The position numbers were made by a program, and so were the translations under genes. A model generated the notes under the pieces. That model had not been told where the DNA came from and ran no database searches. It saw only the letters and a list, made by a program, of their open reading frames with translations. From the NCBI GenBank assembly GCA_016707705.1, contig JADJHD010000017.1, forward strand, positions 62,001-126,000: DNA of 64,000 bases. The letters run 5' to 3'. Shown here piece after piece: positions 1-8,628 of this stretch (within the stretch, counting starts at the first letter, position 1; every line of letters starts with the position of its first letter). The DNA is from Bacteroidales bacterium (GTDB lineage: Bacteria > Bacteroidota > Bacteroidia > Bacteroidales > UBA4417).

Positions 1-3
1 AAG

Positions 4-921
4 ATGAAAAAGTTAATGACTGTACTGCTGATAATCATGGCAACCGGAGCGTTCGCCCAGCAGGATCCTCTGTTCAGTCAATACATGTTCAACAAGCTTG
101 CACTGAATCCAGCCTATGCCGGAAGCCGTGACATATTCACCGTTGATGCGCTTTATCGCTATCAATGGGTCAATATCGACGGAGCTCCGCAAACTTTCAG
201 CGCATCCATTCATACTCCCCTGAAAAACGAGCACATCGGACTGGGGTTGAATGTATACAGTGATGCGATAGGCCCTACCATCAACCAGGGAGCTTTAGCC
301 ACTTTTGCCTACCGGATTTTGTTCCCGGATGCAAGGCTTTCCTTTGGACTGCAGGCAGGTGTCAAATACATGGATATCTTCTGGACAAAGTTGAATCCAT
401 ATGATGTTGAAGATCCTCTCTTCAGGACTCAACTAAAAAATAAGGCAGTCCCCGATGCCAATTTCGGGATCTATTACTATTCAAAGAAATACTATGTCGG
501 ACTTTCATCAAAACAGCTGCTTCAAAACCAGATGAGTGTTGTGAAAGTCAACGGGAAGGACGAGTTCACCAAGCTTCTTCGCCATTTCTATGGTATGGCT
601 GGTGCCGCTTTCAGCCTTTCCGACCAGGTAGTCTTCAGACCCAGCATCCTGGTGAAATTCGTTCAGAACTCACCTCCACAGATGGACCTGAATGCCAGCT
701 TTATGTTTGCCCAGACCTTCTGGATCGGAGCATCCTACAGGACTGAAAAAGCTCTTTCCCTAATGACGGAATTCAATCTTACCGACAAACTCCGCCTCGG
801 TTATTCATACGACCTCTGGTTTAATGAGCTTCAGGCTTACAACAAGGGTTCCCATGAAATCAGGCTTGGTTTCGACTTCGATATCTTCCAGCGAAGAATG
901 GTAACACCAAGATACTTCTGA
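4..921 (+). CDS. PorP/SprF family type IX secretion membrane protein
   Basis: 305-aa outer-membrane protein of the PorP/SprF family. Members work with the type IX secretion system (T9SS) and are linked to export or anchoring of substrates with type B C-terminal domains. Residues 1-19 form a signal peptide ending AFAQ. The mature N-terminus carries the family signature QDPLFSQYMFNKLALNPAYA (residues 21-40), followed by alternating amphipathic strands typical of a beta barrel. The length fits the family. The ATG lies at the window edge, so its upstream region is not visible. The next gene is a PorE-like protein, a common pairing, and two type B cargo genes lie 30-55 kb downstream. The family call is firm; the specific cargo is inferred. 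Confidence 0.9.
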   Translation: MKKLMTVLLIIMATGAFAQQDPLFSQYMFNKLALNPAYAGSRDIFTVDALYRYQWVNIDGAPQTFSASIHTPLKNEHIGLGLNVYSDAIGPTINQGALATFAYRILFPDARLSFGLQAGVKYMDIFWTKLNPYDVEDPLFRTQLKNKAVPDANFGIYYYSKKYYVGLSSKQLLQNQMSVVKVNGKDEFTKLLRHFYGMAGAAFSLSDQVVFRPSILVKFVQNSPPQMDLNASFMFAQTFWIGASYRTEKALSLMTEFNLTDKLRLGYSYDLWFNELQAYNKGSHEIRLGFDFDIFQRRMVTPRYF

Positions 922-1058
922 TAAGGGTTCAGGGCTTTCCCTCCGGATGACAGAGCCGCAGGCAGGGCCCTCCACCCTTGCAGAAGAACAATGATTTAAA
1001 GTAAGTACCAAGGAAACACAATAATATTCAATACCTTGAAAGGTTTAAAACTGAGATT

Positions 1059-3101
1059 ATGAAAAAGGCCTGTTTAAGCATCTTCGCCATATTGTTGCTT
1101 TCAGTCAGCGTACTGGCCCAGCCTGTGCAGAAAGCTGAAAAGAAAATGAAGCTGTACAACTATTCAAAAGCTATCAAAATCCTTAGCAAGTCGATGGATA
1201 AGCCCGAAAAAAGGGCCGAAGTCATTCCACTGCTGGCTGAATGCTACCGCATGCAACAGGATGTATTCAATGCCAAGGTTTGGTATGCTCAGGCTGTTGC
1301 ATTGCCTGAGGCGAAACCTGAATGGTATTATTATTATGCCCAGGCCCTGCGCTCAACCGGCGAATATGAACTTGCCGGAAAAATGTTCCTGAAGTATGCT
1401 GAAATGCAGCCTGATGACCCAAAGGGAAAGCTGTATGCCGGCTTCTGCGACAGCGTGAGCAAGAGCTGGAAATATAAAGCTCCTCAGTTTGAAATCAGGC
1501 CTGTGGCAAATATCAATTCCCCGCAAAGCGATTTCGGCCCTGCGTTCTTCAAAGGACAACTGGTTTTTGCTTCAGACCGAAATATGGAACTGGATGAATC
1601 AGGATATGGCTGGACCGGAAGAGGCTATCTGGATATTCTATCATCAAACCCTGCTGCTCCCAATGAATTCTGGGGTGACATGAAAGCTCCGGCTTCCTTT
1701 AAGGGGAAATTCAACCAGACTTATCACGATGGACCAGCTACTTTTGGCAAGGACAACTCAGTGTATTTCACACGTACCATCCTCCAGGATGCTAAAAATG
1801 TAAATAAGATCAGGACCAATCTGCTCAAGATTTTCTATTCCTCTGAAACCAATGGCAGCTGGAGCAAGCTTGAACCTTTCTTCCTTAACAGCCCCGATTA
1901 TTCTGTTGGACATCCTGCCCTATCAGCAGATGGAACCACTCTTTGCTTCGTATCTGATATGAGTGGCGGAGCTGGTGGCACTGACCTCTGGATTTGCAGG
2001 AAACAGTCCGGATCATGGGGCAAGCCTGAAAATCTCAGCAATCTTAATACTCAGGGAAATGAGATGTTCCCATCATTCACTGAAGATGGCTCGCTTATCT
2101 ATTCATCGGATTACCTCCCTGGCTATGGCGGACTCGATCTCTTCATTGCCAAAGTCAACAAGGAAAATTGGTCAGCTCCTGAAAATATGGGAGCTCCACT
2201 CAACAGTTCCTTTGATGATTTTGCCCTGAATTATGCTCCAGGGAGCAGAAATGGATTTTTCTCTTCAAACAGGCCTGGCGGAAATGGAAGTGATGATATC
2301 TACGCCTTTAATCAACTTGATATTCCTGCACCGGTAATTCCTGCACCTGTGGAAGTTCCCAAGCCATATTATATTTCTGGTGTAGTAAAGGATAAAATCA
2401 GCCAGAAACCAATTGAAGGAGCCACCGTCTTCGTCCTGAATCCAAATACCGGCAAGGTAAGCGTCCTTAAAACCGATGCCGATGGAGTTTATACCCTCCT
2501 TGTCGACAGGGCCGCCGAACTCACTATAAAGGCCATGAAACCTCGACATATAGCTGATTGCATGCCTTTCCAGATAACCGAAATTAAACCCGGAACAACA
2601 GCTCAGGCACCACGCGATCTCTTCCTGGACAAGCTGGAAGTTAACAAGACCTTCAAAATTGATAATATCTACTACGACTTCGATAAGTTCAATATCCGCG
2701 AAGATGCCAAGCCTGAACTCGACAAACTGGTTCGTATCATGAACGAAAATCCGATCAATGTCGAGCTGGGTTCACATACTGACAGCCGCGGATCTTTTGC
2801 CTATAACGATAAACTCTCGCAGAACAGGGCAGAGTCAGCTGTGAATTACATAGTTTCAACAGGAATCAGTCCCTCAAGAATTACTGCAAAGGGTTATGGT
2901 GAACATCAGCTGGTAAACAAATGCTCCGATGGTGTAAAATGCTCTGATGAGGAACACCAGGCCAACAGGCGCACAGAATTCAAGGTTATTGGCTATTCAC
3001 AGCCGAATGCTGTTGATCAGTTTGATCCTGATAAATTCTATAAGGGTGAGGAACTTGATATCCGACTGATGCCGGGAGGATTCTTTAATCCCTGCAAATA
3101 G
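1059..3101 (+). CDS. PorE-like OmpA-family protein (TPR, PD40, carboxypeptidase-regulatory, OmpA)
   Basis: 680-aa periplasmic protein with the domain order of PorE, the T9SS component proposed to tie the outer-membrane complex to peptidoglycan. A signal peptide covers residues 1-20. TPR-like helices span about 25-130. WD40/PD40 propeller blades span about 145-425, with repeated motifs such as FASDRN, LSADGTTLCFVSD and FSSNRPGG. A proline-rich linker leads to a carboxypeptidase-regulatory-like fold (about 440-520, SGVVKDKISQKPIEGATV). The OmpA-like peptidoglycan-binding domain is about 545-665 (YYDFDKFNIR, GSHTDSRGS, NRAESAVNYI, NRRTEFKV). It lies 137 bp downstream of the PorP/SprF gene and is probably in one operon with it. 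It could equally be a PorE paralogue dedicated to particular cargo. Confidence 0.88.
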   Translation: MKKACLSIFAILLLSVSVLAQPVQKAEKKMKLYNYSKAIKILSKSMDKPEKRAEVIPLLAECYRMQQDVFNAKVWYAQAVALPEAKPEWYYYYAQALRSTGEYELAGKMFLKYAEMQPDDPKGKLYAGFCDSVSKSWKYKAPQFEIRPVANINSPQSDFGPAFFKGQLVFASDRNMELDESGYGWTGRGYLDILSSNPAAPNEFWGDMKAPASFKGKFNQTYHDGPATFGKDNSVYFTRTILQDAKNVNKIRTNLLKIFYSSETNGSWSKLEPFFLNSPDYSVGHPALSADGTTLCFVSDMSGGAGGTDLWICRKQSGSWGKPENLSNLNTQGNEMFPSFTEDGSLIYSSDYLPGYGGLDLFIAKVNKENWSAPENMGAPLNSSFDDFALNYAPGSRNGFFSSNRPGGNGSDDIYAFNQLDIPAPVIPAPVEVPKPYYISGVVKDKISQKPIEGATVFVLNPNTGKVSVLKTDADGVYTLLVDRAAELTIKAMKPRHIADCMPFQITEIKPGTTAQAPRDLFLDKLEVNKTFKIDNIYYDFDKFNIREDAKPELDKLVRIMNENPINVELGSHTDSRGSFAYNDKLSQNRAESAVNYIVSTGISPSRITAKGYGEHQLVNKCSDGVKCSDEEHQANRRTEFKVIGYSQPNAVDQFDPDKFYKGEELDIRLMPGGFFNPCK

Positions 3102-3110
3102 AAACAAGGC

Positions 3111-3746
3111 CTAAAGAAAAGGATTATTAAGCCTCTCAAACCCAATGGTGGTTTGAGGGCCATGACCAGGGTACACTGTACAATCGGGGGGAAGCATAAA
3201 CAGTTTTTCTGTTATGCTTTCCCTCAACAGGTCATAGTCTCCCGTTGGAAGGTCGGTTCTTCCGATACTGCCCTGGAAAAGTACATCACCGGTAATTACA
3301 AAATTCTGCGGATCATTTACAAGACTGATGCTGCCGGCGGCATGACCGGGGGTATAAACCACCCTAAGCTGAACATCTGAAGCAATCAGCATATCCCCTT
3401 CCTTCACAAAAATTCCGGGTTTTCGTACTTCCTTAAGATCAAGTCCGAACACCGATCCAAACTCACGGGCTGTTTCCCAGAATAGCTTTCCGTCGGCATG
3501 AGCTATCGGTTTCAAATTATATTTATCAGCCACAAATACATTCCCAAGGATATGATCTACATGGTAATGCGTATTCACCAACATCATCGGCGTAAGCTGA
3601 TTTTCATGTATATAGGATGACAACTCCTGCTCTTCCCTGGGGTTGGAACAGGCAGGATCCACTATGATGCACTCACGGCTTTTCCCGGAGATAACATAGG
3701 TATTCACGCCGAAAGCATTAAAAACAAAGCGCTGAACAACAATCAT
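3111..3746 (-). CDS. MBL-fold metallo-hydrolase (glyoxalase II-like)
   Basis: Metallo-beta-lactamase-fold hydrolase of the hydroxyacylglutathione-hydrolase-like group, cytoplasmic (no signal peptide), 211 aa from the chosen start. The metal-binding motif THYHVDH is clear, followed by the later ligands in YTPGHAAGS, TGDVLFQGSIGRTD and YPGHGPQ. The true substrate cannot be told; bacterial members hydrolyse thioesters or related metabolites. The frame is open 21 codons further upstream (to 3809), but the start at 3746 gives the usual N-terminus (MIVVQRFVFNAFGVNTYVI). It converges on the PorE-like gene with only 9 bp between stop codons. Confidence 0.85.
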   Translation of the reverse strand: MIVVQRFVFNAFGVNTYVISGKSRECIIVDPACSNPREEQELSSYIHENQLTPMMLVNTHYHVDHILGNVFVADKYNLKPIAHADGKLFWETAREFGSVFGLDLKEVRKPGIFVKEGDMLIASDVQLRVVYTPGHAAGSISLVNDPQNFVITGDVLFQGSIGRTDLPTGDYDLLRESITEKLFMLPPDCTVYPGHGPQTTIGFERLNNPFL

Positions 3747-3863
3747 ATCGTTATTGTATACTATTTTTGTAGTGGTAAAGTTATCAATAATACTCAGTAT
3801 TTCCTCCATAGGAACAAATCCTGACCTTAATTGTTAACATCTTCCAATCCAGCAGGAATACTC

Positions 3864-6800
3864 ATGATGCTTCCCAATATTAAAGCTTCTTCCAGGCTCC
3901 AGGGATTTCTTATCCTGCTGATTATCCTATTGTTTGGGAGTTTCCGGGCATACCCGCAGTTTTATAACGGCTCACAGCTCACCTTCGGTAAAAACAGGGT
4001 TCAGTACGCTGATTTCCAGTGGACTTATTTCCGCTTTAACAACATCGACGTATATTACTACCTGAACGGTAAGGAACTTGCCCTGCATACTGCAGAATAT
4101 GCCCGTTTGTACCTTCCCGAAATAGAAAGAAAACTAGAAACCTCGCTTGATCACAAGGTTCAGTTTATCGTTTACAATACTTATACCGACCTCAGGCAGA
4201 GCAACCTGGGACTAATGAATAACCTGCAGTACAATACCGGAGGGATTACTCATATTATCGGTCATAAGATTTTCCTCTACTTCGATGGCAACATGAATAA
4301 TTTCGACCGTCAAATCAGGGCCGGGATTGCACGAATGCTGCTGGAAGGGATAATTTACGGACAGTCGATAGGTTCCCAGATCAAGAACAATACCCTCATC
4401 AATTTACCCGCCTGGTTCAGCGATGGACTGGTTTCGTATTACAGCAGGAACTGGGATACTGAACTTGACAATATCCTGAAGGATGGAATCATGTCGGGCA
4501 GATACCATAAATTCAACCATCTGAATGGGATGGATGCTGTTTATGCAGGACATTCCATCTGGCGGTTTATAGCTGAAAAGTACGGACCCGACAATATCTC
4601 CAACATCGTTTACATGACGAGGGTGAATCGCAGTGTTGAAAGCGGATTCCTTTATGTGCTGGGCGTTTCGTACAAGAATATCATGAAGGAATGGGAAGCA
4701 TGGTACAAGAACATCTATGAAACCCAGGCTAAACAATCCTTCACTGATTATGGTCAGAAATTAAAGATCAGGACCAAAAACGAAAAGGTATTCGACAGGG
4801 TGAAAGTCAGTCCCGACGGGGAAAATGTTGCCTACACTACCAATGAATATGGCCTTTACAAGGTCATGCTCTATAAAACTGCAAACGGAAAGCAAAAAAG
4901 GATCTTCAGAAAGGGATTCAGGCTCGACGATAAGGTCGACTACTCCTATCCACTTCTTGCATGGCATCCCACAGGAAAAATCCTCGCAATGATAATTGAG
5001 TTCAAGGGACTCAACTATCTCTACTTTTATGATGTGGATGAACGAAAATGGACAAAGCAAAATATATACGGATTCCAGAAAGTTCTTGATTTTTCCTATT
5101 CGCCGGATGGAAGAAGTTTTGTGTTTTCTGCAGTAATAAAAGGGCAGTCCGACATCTTCCTTTACAATATTGCCGCCAATTCTACTGAACAGATTACCCG
5201 GGATATCTACAACGACCTAAATCCAAGGTATTTATTCAAATCAAGCAAGCTTATCTTCAGTTCAAACCGTCCCGATGACACCCTTCGTATTGTGAAGGAT
5301 GAGATGGTATCCTATGATGGACTTGAGAACCACGATCTGTTCATGTATGACCTTGCCAACAGGTCCAAAACCCTTACCAGAATAACCCATACACCACTGG
5401 CAAACGAAATTCAGCCGATGTCGTATGAACCCGGGTCCTTCGCCTACCTTTCTGATGCCAACGGGGTGTTCAACCGTTACATAGCCCGCTTCGACAGTGC
5501 CATCGCCTATGTTGATACAACGGTACACTACAGGTATTTTGCCAGTTCACAGCCCATAACCAATCTTTCCAGGAGTATACTAACCCAGGATATCAGTCCG
5601 ATTGCGGGTAAGTCGGCAGAAATATACTTTGAAAAAAACAGGTATCATCTGTATCTGAATGAGCTTTCTTCAAAGCCTGCTTCTTCACTGGAACTGAGTT
5701 CATCCGACTGGATGAAAGCCCGTGAAATAAAGGCTAAGCAAGAAGCAGAGATCAGGCAGAAACAAAAAGCCGAGCCACAGAAGAAGGTCAACCGGAAACG
5801 ATTCTATAATGTTTATTATGAAGATATCCCTCAGAAAAAACCTGACAGCTTAAATATTGACCTGAACAATTATCAGCTCTCCAGCGGAATACTTCAGGGT
5901 AAACCATCACAGGGTTTGCTTCGGGAAGATAAATTTGGCAGGATGGTGCCCTTCGGAGAAAAGCCAAAACCGCCAAAGTCAAGGAATTACAACGTTGAGT
6001 ATTCCATCAATCAGCTGATCAGTCAGCTTGATTTTTCATACCTCAACATGAGCTATCAGCCCTTCATTGGCTATGCCGGACCCATATTCCAGAATCCTCC
6101 CACCAATGCACTCTTTACAGTGGGTGCTACTGACCTGATGGAAGATTACCGGATTATCGGCGGAGTAAGGCTGAATTCAGACCTCACCAACAATGAATAC
6201 CTGCTTGGATTTGCAAACCTGAAACACCGCACCGACAGGGAAGTGTATTTCCACCGTTCCTCCTTCGATGTTTCTTACCTGAATGCCTATGTTCGCCACA
6301 GGGTGCATGAGTTGCACTATGTGATGCGCTATCCCTTCACCGAAGTGCTTGCCCTCAAGGGAACAGCATCCATGCAGTCAGATAAATTGATAGTGCTTGC
6401 GCTGGATCAGGCAACAGCAAAAATGAAGGGAGAAAATAATTTCTGGGGAATTATTAAAGGAGAACTTGTATTTGACAATACCCGCGATTTAGGGACAAAC
6501 CTCTATCAGGGTATGCGGTTCAAGGTATTCGGAGAGTTTTACAGGCTTATAGCCACCGACTGGACAAACCTGTCGGTAGTAGGCTTTGATTTCCGCCATT
6601 ATACAAGGATTCACCGCTCCTTTATCTGGGCTAACCGTTTGGCAGGAAGCACCTCCTTTGGAAAGAGCAAGCTTCTGTATTATCTCGGTGGTATCGACAA
6701 TTGGCTGATTCCCGGATTTGACACTACCAATCAGATCGACTACTCACAAAATTATGCTTTCCAGACACTGGCAACCAATATGCGAGGTTTCAAGCAGAAT

Positions 6801-7172
6801 GTGCGCTCCGGTAATTCATTTGCGGTGCTGAATTCAGAGCTCAGGTTCCCGGTGTTTAAATACTTCTTTAACCGTCCGCTGAAATCTGATTTCCTCAATA
6901 ATTTCCAGATTGTTGGCTTCGGAGATCTTGGCGCAGCATGGAAAGGATTGGATCCTCTTTCGGAAGAAAACACCTTTTTCACAAGAACCATCTACAATCC
7001 ACCGGTGTATGTTACCGTGAAGGTACAAAAGAGCCCCCTGGTTGCAGGATATGGCTTCGGACTGCGCTCTACCCTGCTTGGGTACTTCCTTCGTGCTGAC
7101 TGGTCCTGGGGCATCGAGGACAACGTGGTTCAACCCAGACAGTTTTATCTTTCCCTAAGCCTGGATTTCTAA
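3864..7172 (+). CDS. outer-membrane fusion protein: inactive peptidase-MA-like, TolB-like propeller, Omp85-like barrel
   Basis: About 1102-aa secreted outer-membrane protein; annotation pipelines usually name relatives TolB or PD40-domain protein. An N-terminal signal helix (FLILLIILLFGSF) ends near AYPQ. The next ~250 residues resemble a peptidase-MA (gluzincin) domain: AEYARLYLPEIERKLE and LPAWFSDGLVSYYS match, but the HExxH position reads RAGIARMLLE, so it should be catalytically dead. TolB/PD40 propeller repeats follow (VKVSPDGENVAYTTNEYG, FSYSPDGRSFVFSA, LIFSSNRPDD). After a charged Lys/Gln-rich linker, the last ~400 residues look like an Omp85-type barrel, with the MRGF loop motif near residue 973, LNSELRFPVF, and a terminal strand ending in Phe. 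The frame is open 11 codons upstream to a TTG at 3831; the ATG at 3864 sits better before the signal helix. Confidence 0.75.
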   Translation: MMLPNIKASSRLQGFLILLIILLFGSFRAYPQFYNGSQLTFGKNRVQYADFQWTYFRFNNIDVYYYLNGKELALHTAEYARLYLPEIERKLETSLDHKVQFIVYNTYTDLRQSNLGLMNNLQYNTGGITHIIGHKIFLYFDGNMNNFDRQIRAGIARMLLEGIIYGQSIGSQIKNNTLINLPAWFSDGLVSYYSRNWDTELDNILKDGIMSGRYHKFNHLNGMDAVYAGHSIWRFIAEKYGPDNISNIVYMTRVNRSVESGFLYVLGVSYKNIMKEWEAWYKNIYETQAKQSFTDYGQKLKIRTKNEKVFDRVKVSPDGENVAYTTNEYGLYKVMLYKTANGKQKRIFRKGFRLDDKVDYSYPLLAWHPTGKILAMIIEFKGLNYLYFYDVDERKWTKQNIYGFQKVLDFSYSPDGRSFVFSAVIKGQSDIFLYNIAANSTEQITRDIYNDLNPRYLFKSSKLIFSSNRPDDTLRIVKDEMVSYDGLENHDLFMYDLANRSKTLTRITHTPLANEIQPMSYEPGSFAYLSDANGVFNRYIARFDSAIAYVDTTVHYRYFASSQPITNLSRSILTQDISPIAGKSAEIYFEKNRYHLYLNELSSKPASSLELSSSDWMKAREIKAKQEAEIRQKQKAEPQKKVNRKRFYNVYYEDIPQKKPDSLNIDLNNYQLSSGILQGKPSQGLLREDKFGRMVPFGEKPKPPKSRNYNVEYSINQLISQLDFSYLNMSYQPFIGYAGPIFQNPPTNALFTVGATDLMEDYRIIGGVRLNSDLTNNEYLLGFANLKHRTDREVYFHRSSFDVSYLNAYVRHRVHELHYVMRYPFTEVLALKGTASMQSDKLIVLALDQATAKMKGENNFWGIIKGELVFDNTRDLGTNLYQGMRFKVFGEFYRLIATDWTNLSVVGFDFRHYTRIHRSFIWANRLAGSTSFGKSKLLYYLGGIDNWLIPGFDTTNQIDYSQNYAFQTLATNMRGFKQNVRSGNSFAVLNSELRFPVFKYFFNRPLKSDFLNNFQIVGFGDLGAAWKGLDPLSEENTFFTRTIYNPPVYVTVKVQKSPLVAGYGFGLRSTLLGYFLRADWSWGIEDNVVQPRQFYLSLSLDF

Positions 7173-7240
7173 GCGGGTCTTGATTTTGAAACTGATTAAA
7201 AATATAATTCTGAGGTAAAAAAAGAATTCAGTAGTCAGTA

Positions 7241-7380
7241 GTCATCAGCCGGCTGGCGGACAGAATAGAAAGAATTGAACCTACAGTTAAAAAATTGTTC
7301 TGTCTACCCTGACGGAGGGATTCTTGTTCCAGTTTCTGTCTTCTGGATTCTGACTTCTGTCCGCCGGCTGGCGGATGACT
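7241..7380. repeat. inverted-repeat-bounded non-coding element with two CCGCCGGCTGGCGG-type palindromes
   Basis: The gap between the Omp85-like gene and the TauE gene holds two copies of a short palindrome in opposite flanking contexts. The left copy is TCAGCCGGCTGGCGGA (7245-7260) and the right copy is TCCGCCGGCTGGCGGA (7360-7375). Their flanks (GTCAT...ACAGAA at left, TTCTGT...ATGAC at right) are reverse complements, so the roughly 140-bp stretch is bounded by imperfect inverted repeats. It encodes nothing recognisable. The same palindrome recurs at 11786-11801 and, in variant form, at 24626-24641, 26245-26260 and 26377-26392. Confidence 0.6.
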
Positions 7381-7449
7381 TCCTTTGGTAATAGCATTTC
7401 CATACAATCTCTTAAAATCATCGGTATTCACCCAAAAACAAACCCTATC

Positions 7450-7818
7450 ATGAGCATGCAGGAGATAATCATTTTATTATTGATCGGTCTTGCCGCCGGG
7501 ATTTTCGGCGGAATGGTAGGCCTTGGTGGTGGAGTAATCATGATTCCCGCCATGATCTATTTCCTTGGTTCCACACAATTGCAGGCGCAGGGAACAAGTC
7601 TGGCTGTTATGCTGCCTCCTGTAGGAGTTTTTGCAGTCATGAACTATTACAAGGCAGGAAACCTCAATTTCAAGTATGCCCTGATCATTGCTATTGCTTT
7701 TACCATTGGCGGTTATTTCGGATCCAAGATTGCGCTGAATATTCCGGTCTCGGTCGTGAAGAAAATTTTCGGATTTGCTTTGATAGCCATTGCATTGAAA
7801 ATGATTATCAAGAGCTGA
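7450..7818 (+). CDS. TauE/SafE family half-length membrane permease
   Basis: 122-aa integral membrane protein matching one half of the TauE/SafE (sulfite exporter) fold. Hydrophobic segments are at about 3-28, 35-60, 65-90 and 100-120. The first is rich in glycine (AGIFGGMVGLGGGVIMIP), the hallmark of the family repeat. Full-length family members have two such halves and about 250 aa, so this one presumably works as a dimer, as short homologues are thought to. The substrate is unknown; family members move sulfite, organosulfonates or related anions. The frame extends 25 codons upstream to 7375, but that stretch is polar and overlaps the inverted-repeat element; 7450 (MSMQEI) or 7456 is the likely start. 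Confidence 0.8.
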   Translation: MSMQEIIILLLIGLAAGIFGGMVGLGGGVIMIPAMIYFLGSTQLQAQGTSLAVMLPPVGVFAVMNYYKAGNLNFKYALIIAIAFTIGGYFGSKIALNIPVSVVKKIFGFALIAIALKMIIKS

Positions 7819-7858
7819 TTTCAGTTTCACAAAAACTTACCTCCCTTAAAAATCCCGA

Positions 7859-8290
7859 ATGCAAGAGATCGATAAGCGCATAACCCGCTTCATACGGAAG
7901 CATCATATATTTACCCTGGCAACATCTGCCGACAACAAGCCTTATGTCTGCACCTGCTTTTATGTATATCTTGAAGACAGAAACTGGTTTGTATTTACTT
8001 CGGATCATGAAACCCGCCATATCCGCGAATTAACAGCCCAACCCAGCGTTGCAGGAGCAATTGCCCTTGAAACACTTGCTGTAGGAAAAATCCAGGGAAT
8101 TCAGCTAACGGGAATATCCAGGGAACTGGAAGGCGAAGAGTATGAGGTAGCACTAAAGGCTTATCTGACAAGGTTTCCTATTGCCCTGCTAAAAAAACTC
8201 AATCTTTGGGTTTTGGAGCCGGATTTGCTAAAAATGACCCATAATCAGCTGGGTTTCGGGACAAAACTGATTTGGAAAAAGGAAGACTGA
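7859..8290 (+). CDS. YhbP/UPF0306-like pyridoxamine-5'-phosphate-oxidase-fold protein
   Basis: 143-aa cytoplasmic protein with the split-barrel FMN-binding fold of the pyridoxamine 5'-phosphate oxidase superfamily, closest in appearance to the YhbP (UPF0306) group. Supporting features are the N-terminal helix and strand (ITRFIRKHHIFTLATSADNKPYV), the TSDHETRHIRE stretch after the second strand, and a C-terminal region with a conserved GFGTKLIW end. The role of this family is not established, and flavin binding is assumed from the fold. The ATG lies 40 bp after the TauE-like gene stop, so the two may be co-transcribed. Confidence 0.75.
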   Translation: MQEIDKRITRFIRKHHIFTLATSADNKPYVCTCFYVYLEDRNWFVFTSDHETRHIRELTAQPSVAGAIALETLAVGKIQGIQLTGISRELEGEEYEVALKAYLTRFPIALLKKLNLWVLEPDLLKMTHNQLGFGTKLIWKKED

Positions 8291-8628
8291 AATCCGGAGA
8301 AAAAGAGAGCTCTATAAATATTTTCAAAAGTCGATTTCCTCTTTAAACAAACCCCCTCAATTGCTTGTTTTCATATCAAATTGCGAAAGCCACTATTTGC
8401 AGGGTTTCTGAAGCCCTCTGTTATCAAGGGATGCAATAGTTATTAAGATTTTTATTGTCTGTTTATCAATGGATTAATACTTTCTAAATTCATTATTGTT
8501 AATAAAACGTTTTGTTCTTTGGGAGAAGCTTGTTGTAACTTGGTCAAAAGGTTTGGCGGGCCTCCCGTTGAATAGATTCCTCTGATTTTCAGGTTTTTGA
8601 CTATCTCTTGTAAAAGAACTCACAGCGA
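8291..8628. other. 338-bp leader region of the class II ribonucleotide reductase gene; no recognised element
   Basis: AT-rich non-coding stretch before the nrdJ-type gene. I looked for a cobalamin riboswitch because the enzyme uses B12. Only a fragment resembling a B12 box (GCCACT at 8389-8394) is present, without the other conserved riboswitch segments. No convincing NrdR box pair and no reading frame of note was seen. Confidence 0.5.

Noticed and set aside
8341..8628. Possible cobalamin riboswitch before nrdJ (GCCACT at 8389-8394)
   Set aside because: Only the short B12-box-like hexamer is present; the other conserved riboswitch segments were not found, and the hexamer is easily matched by chance.
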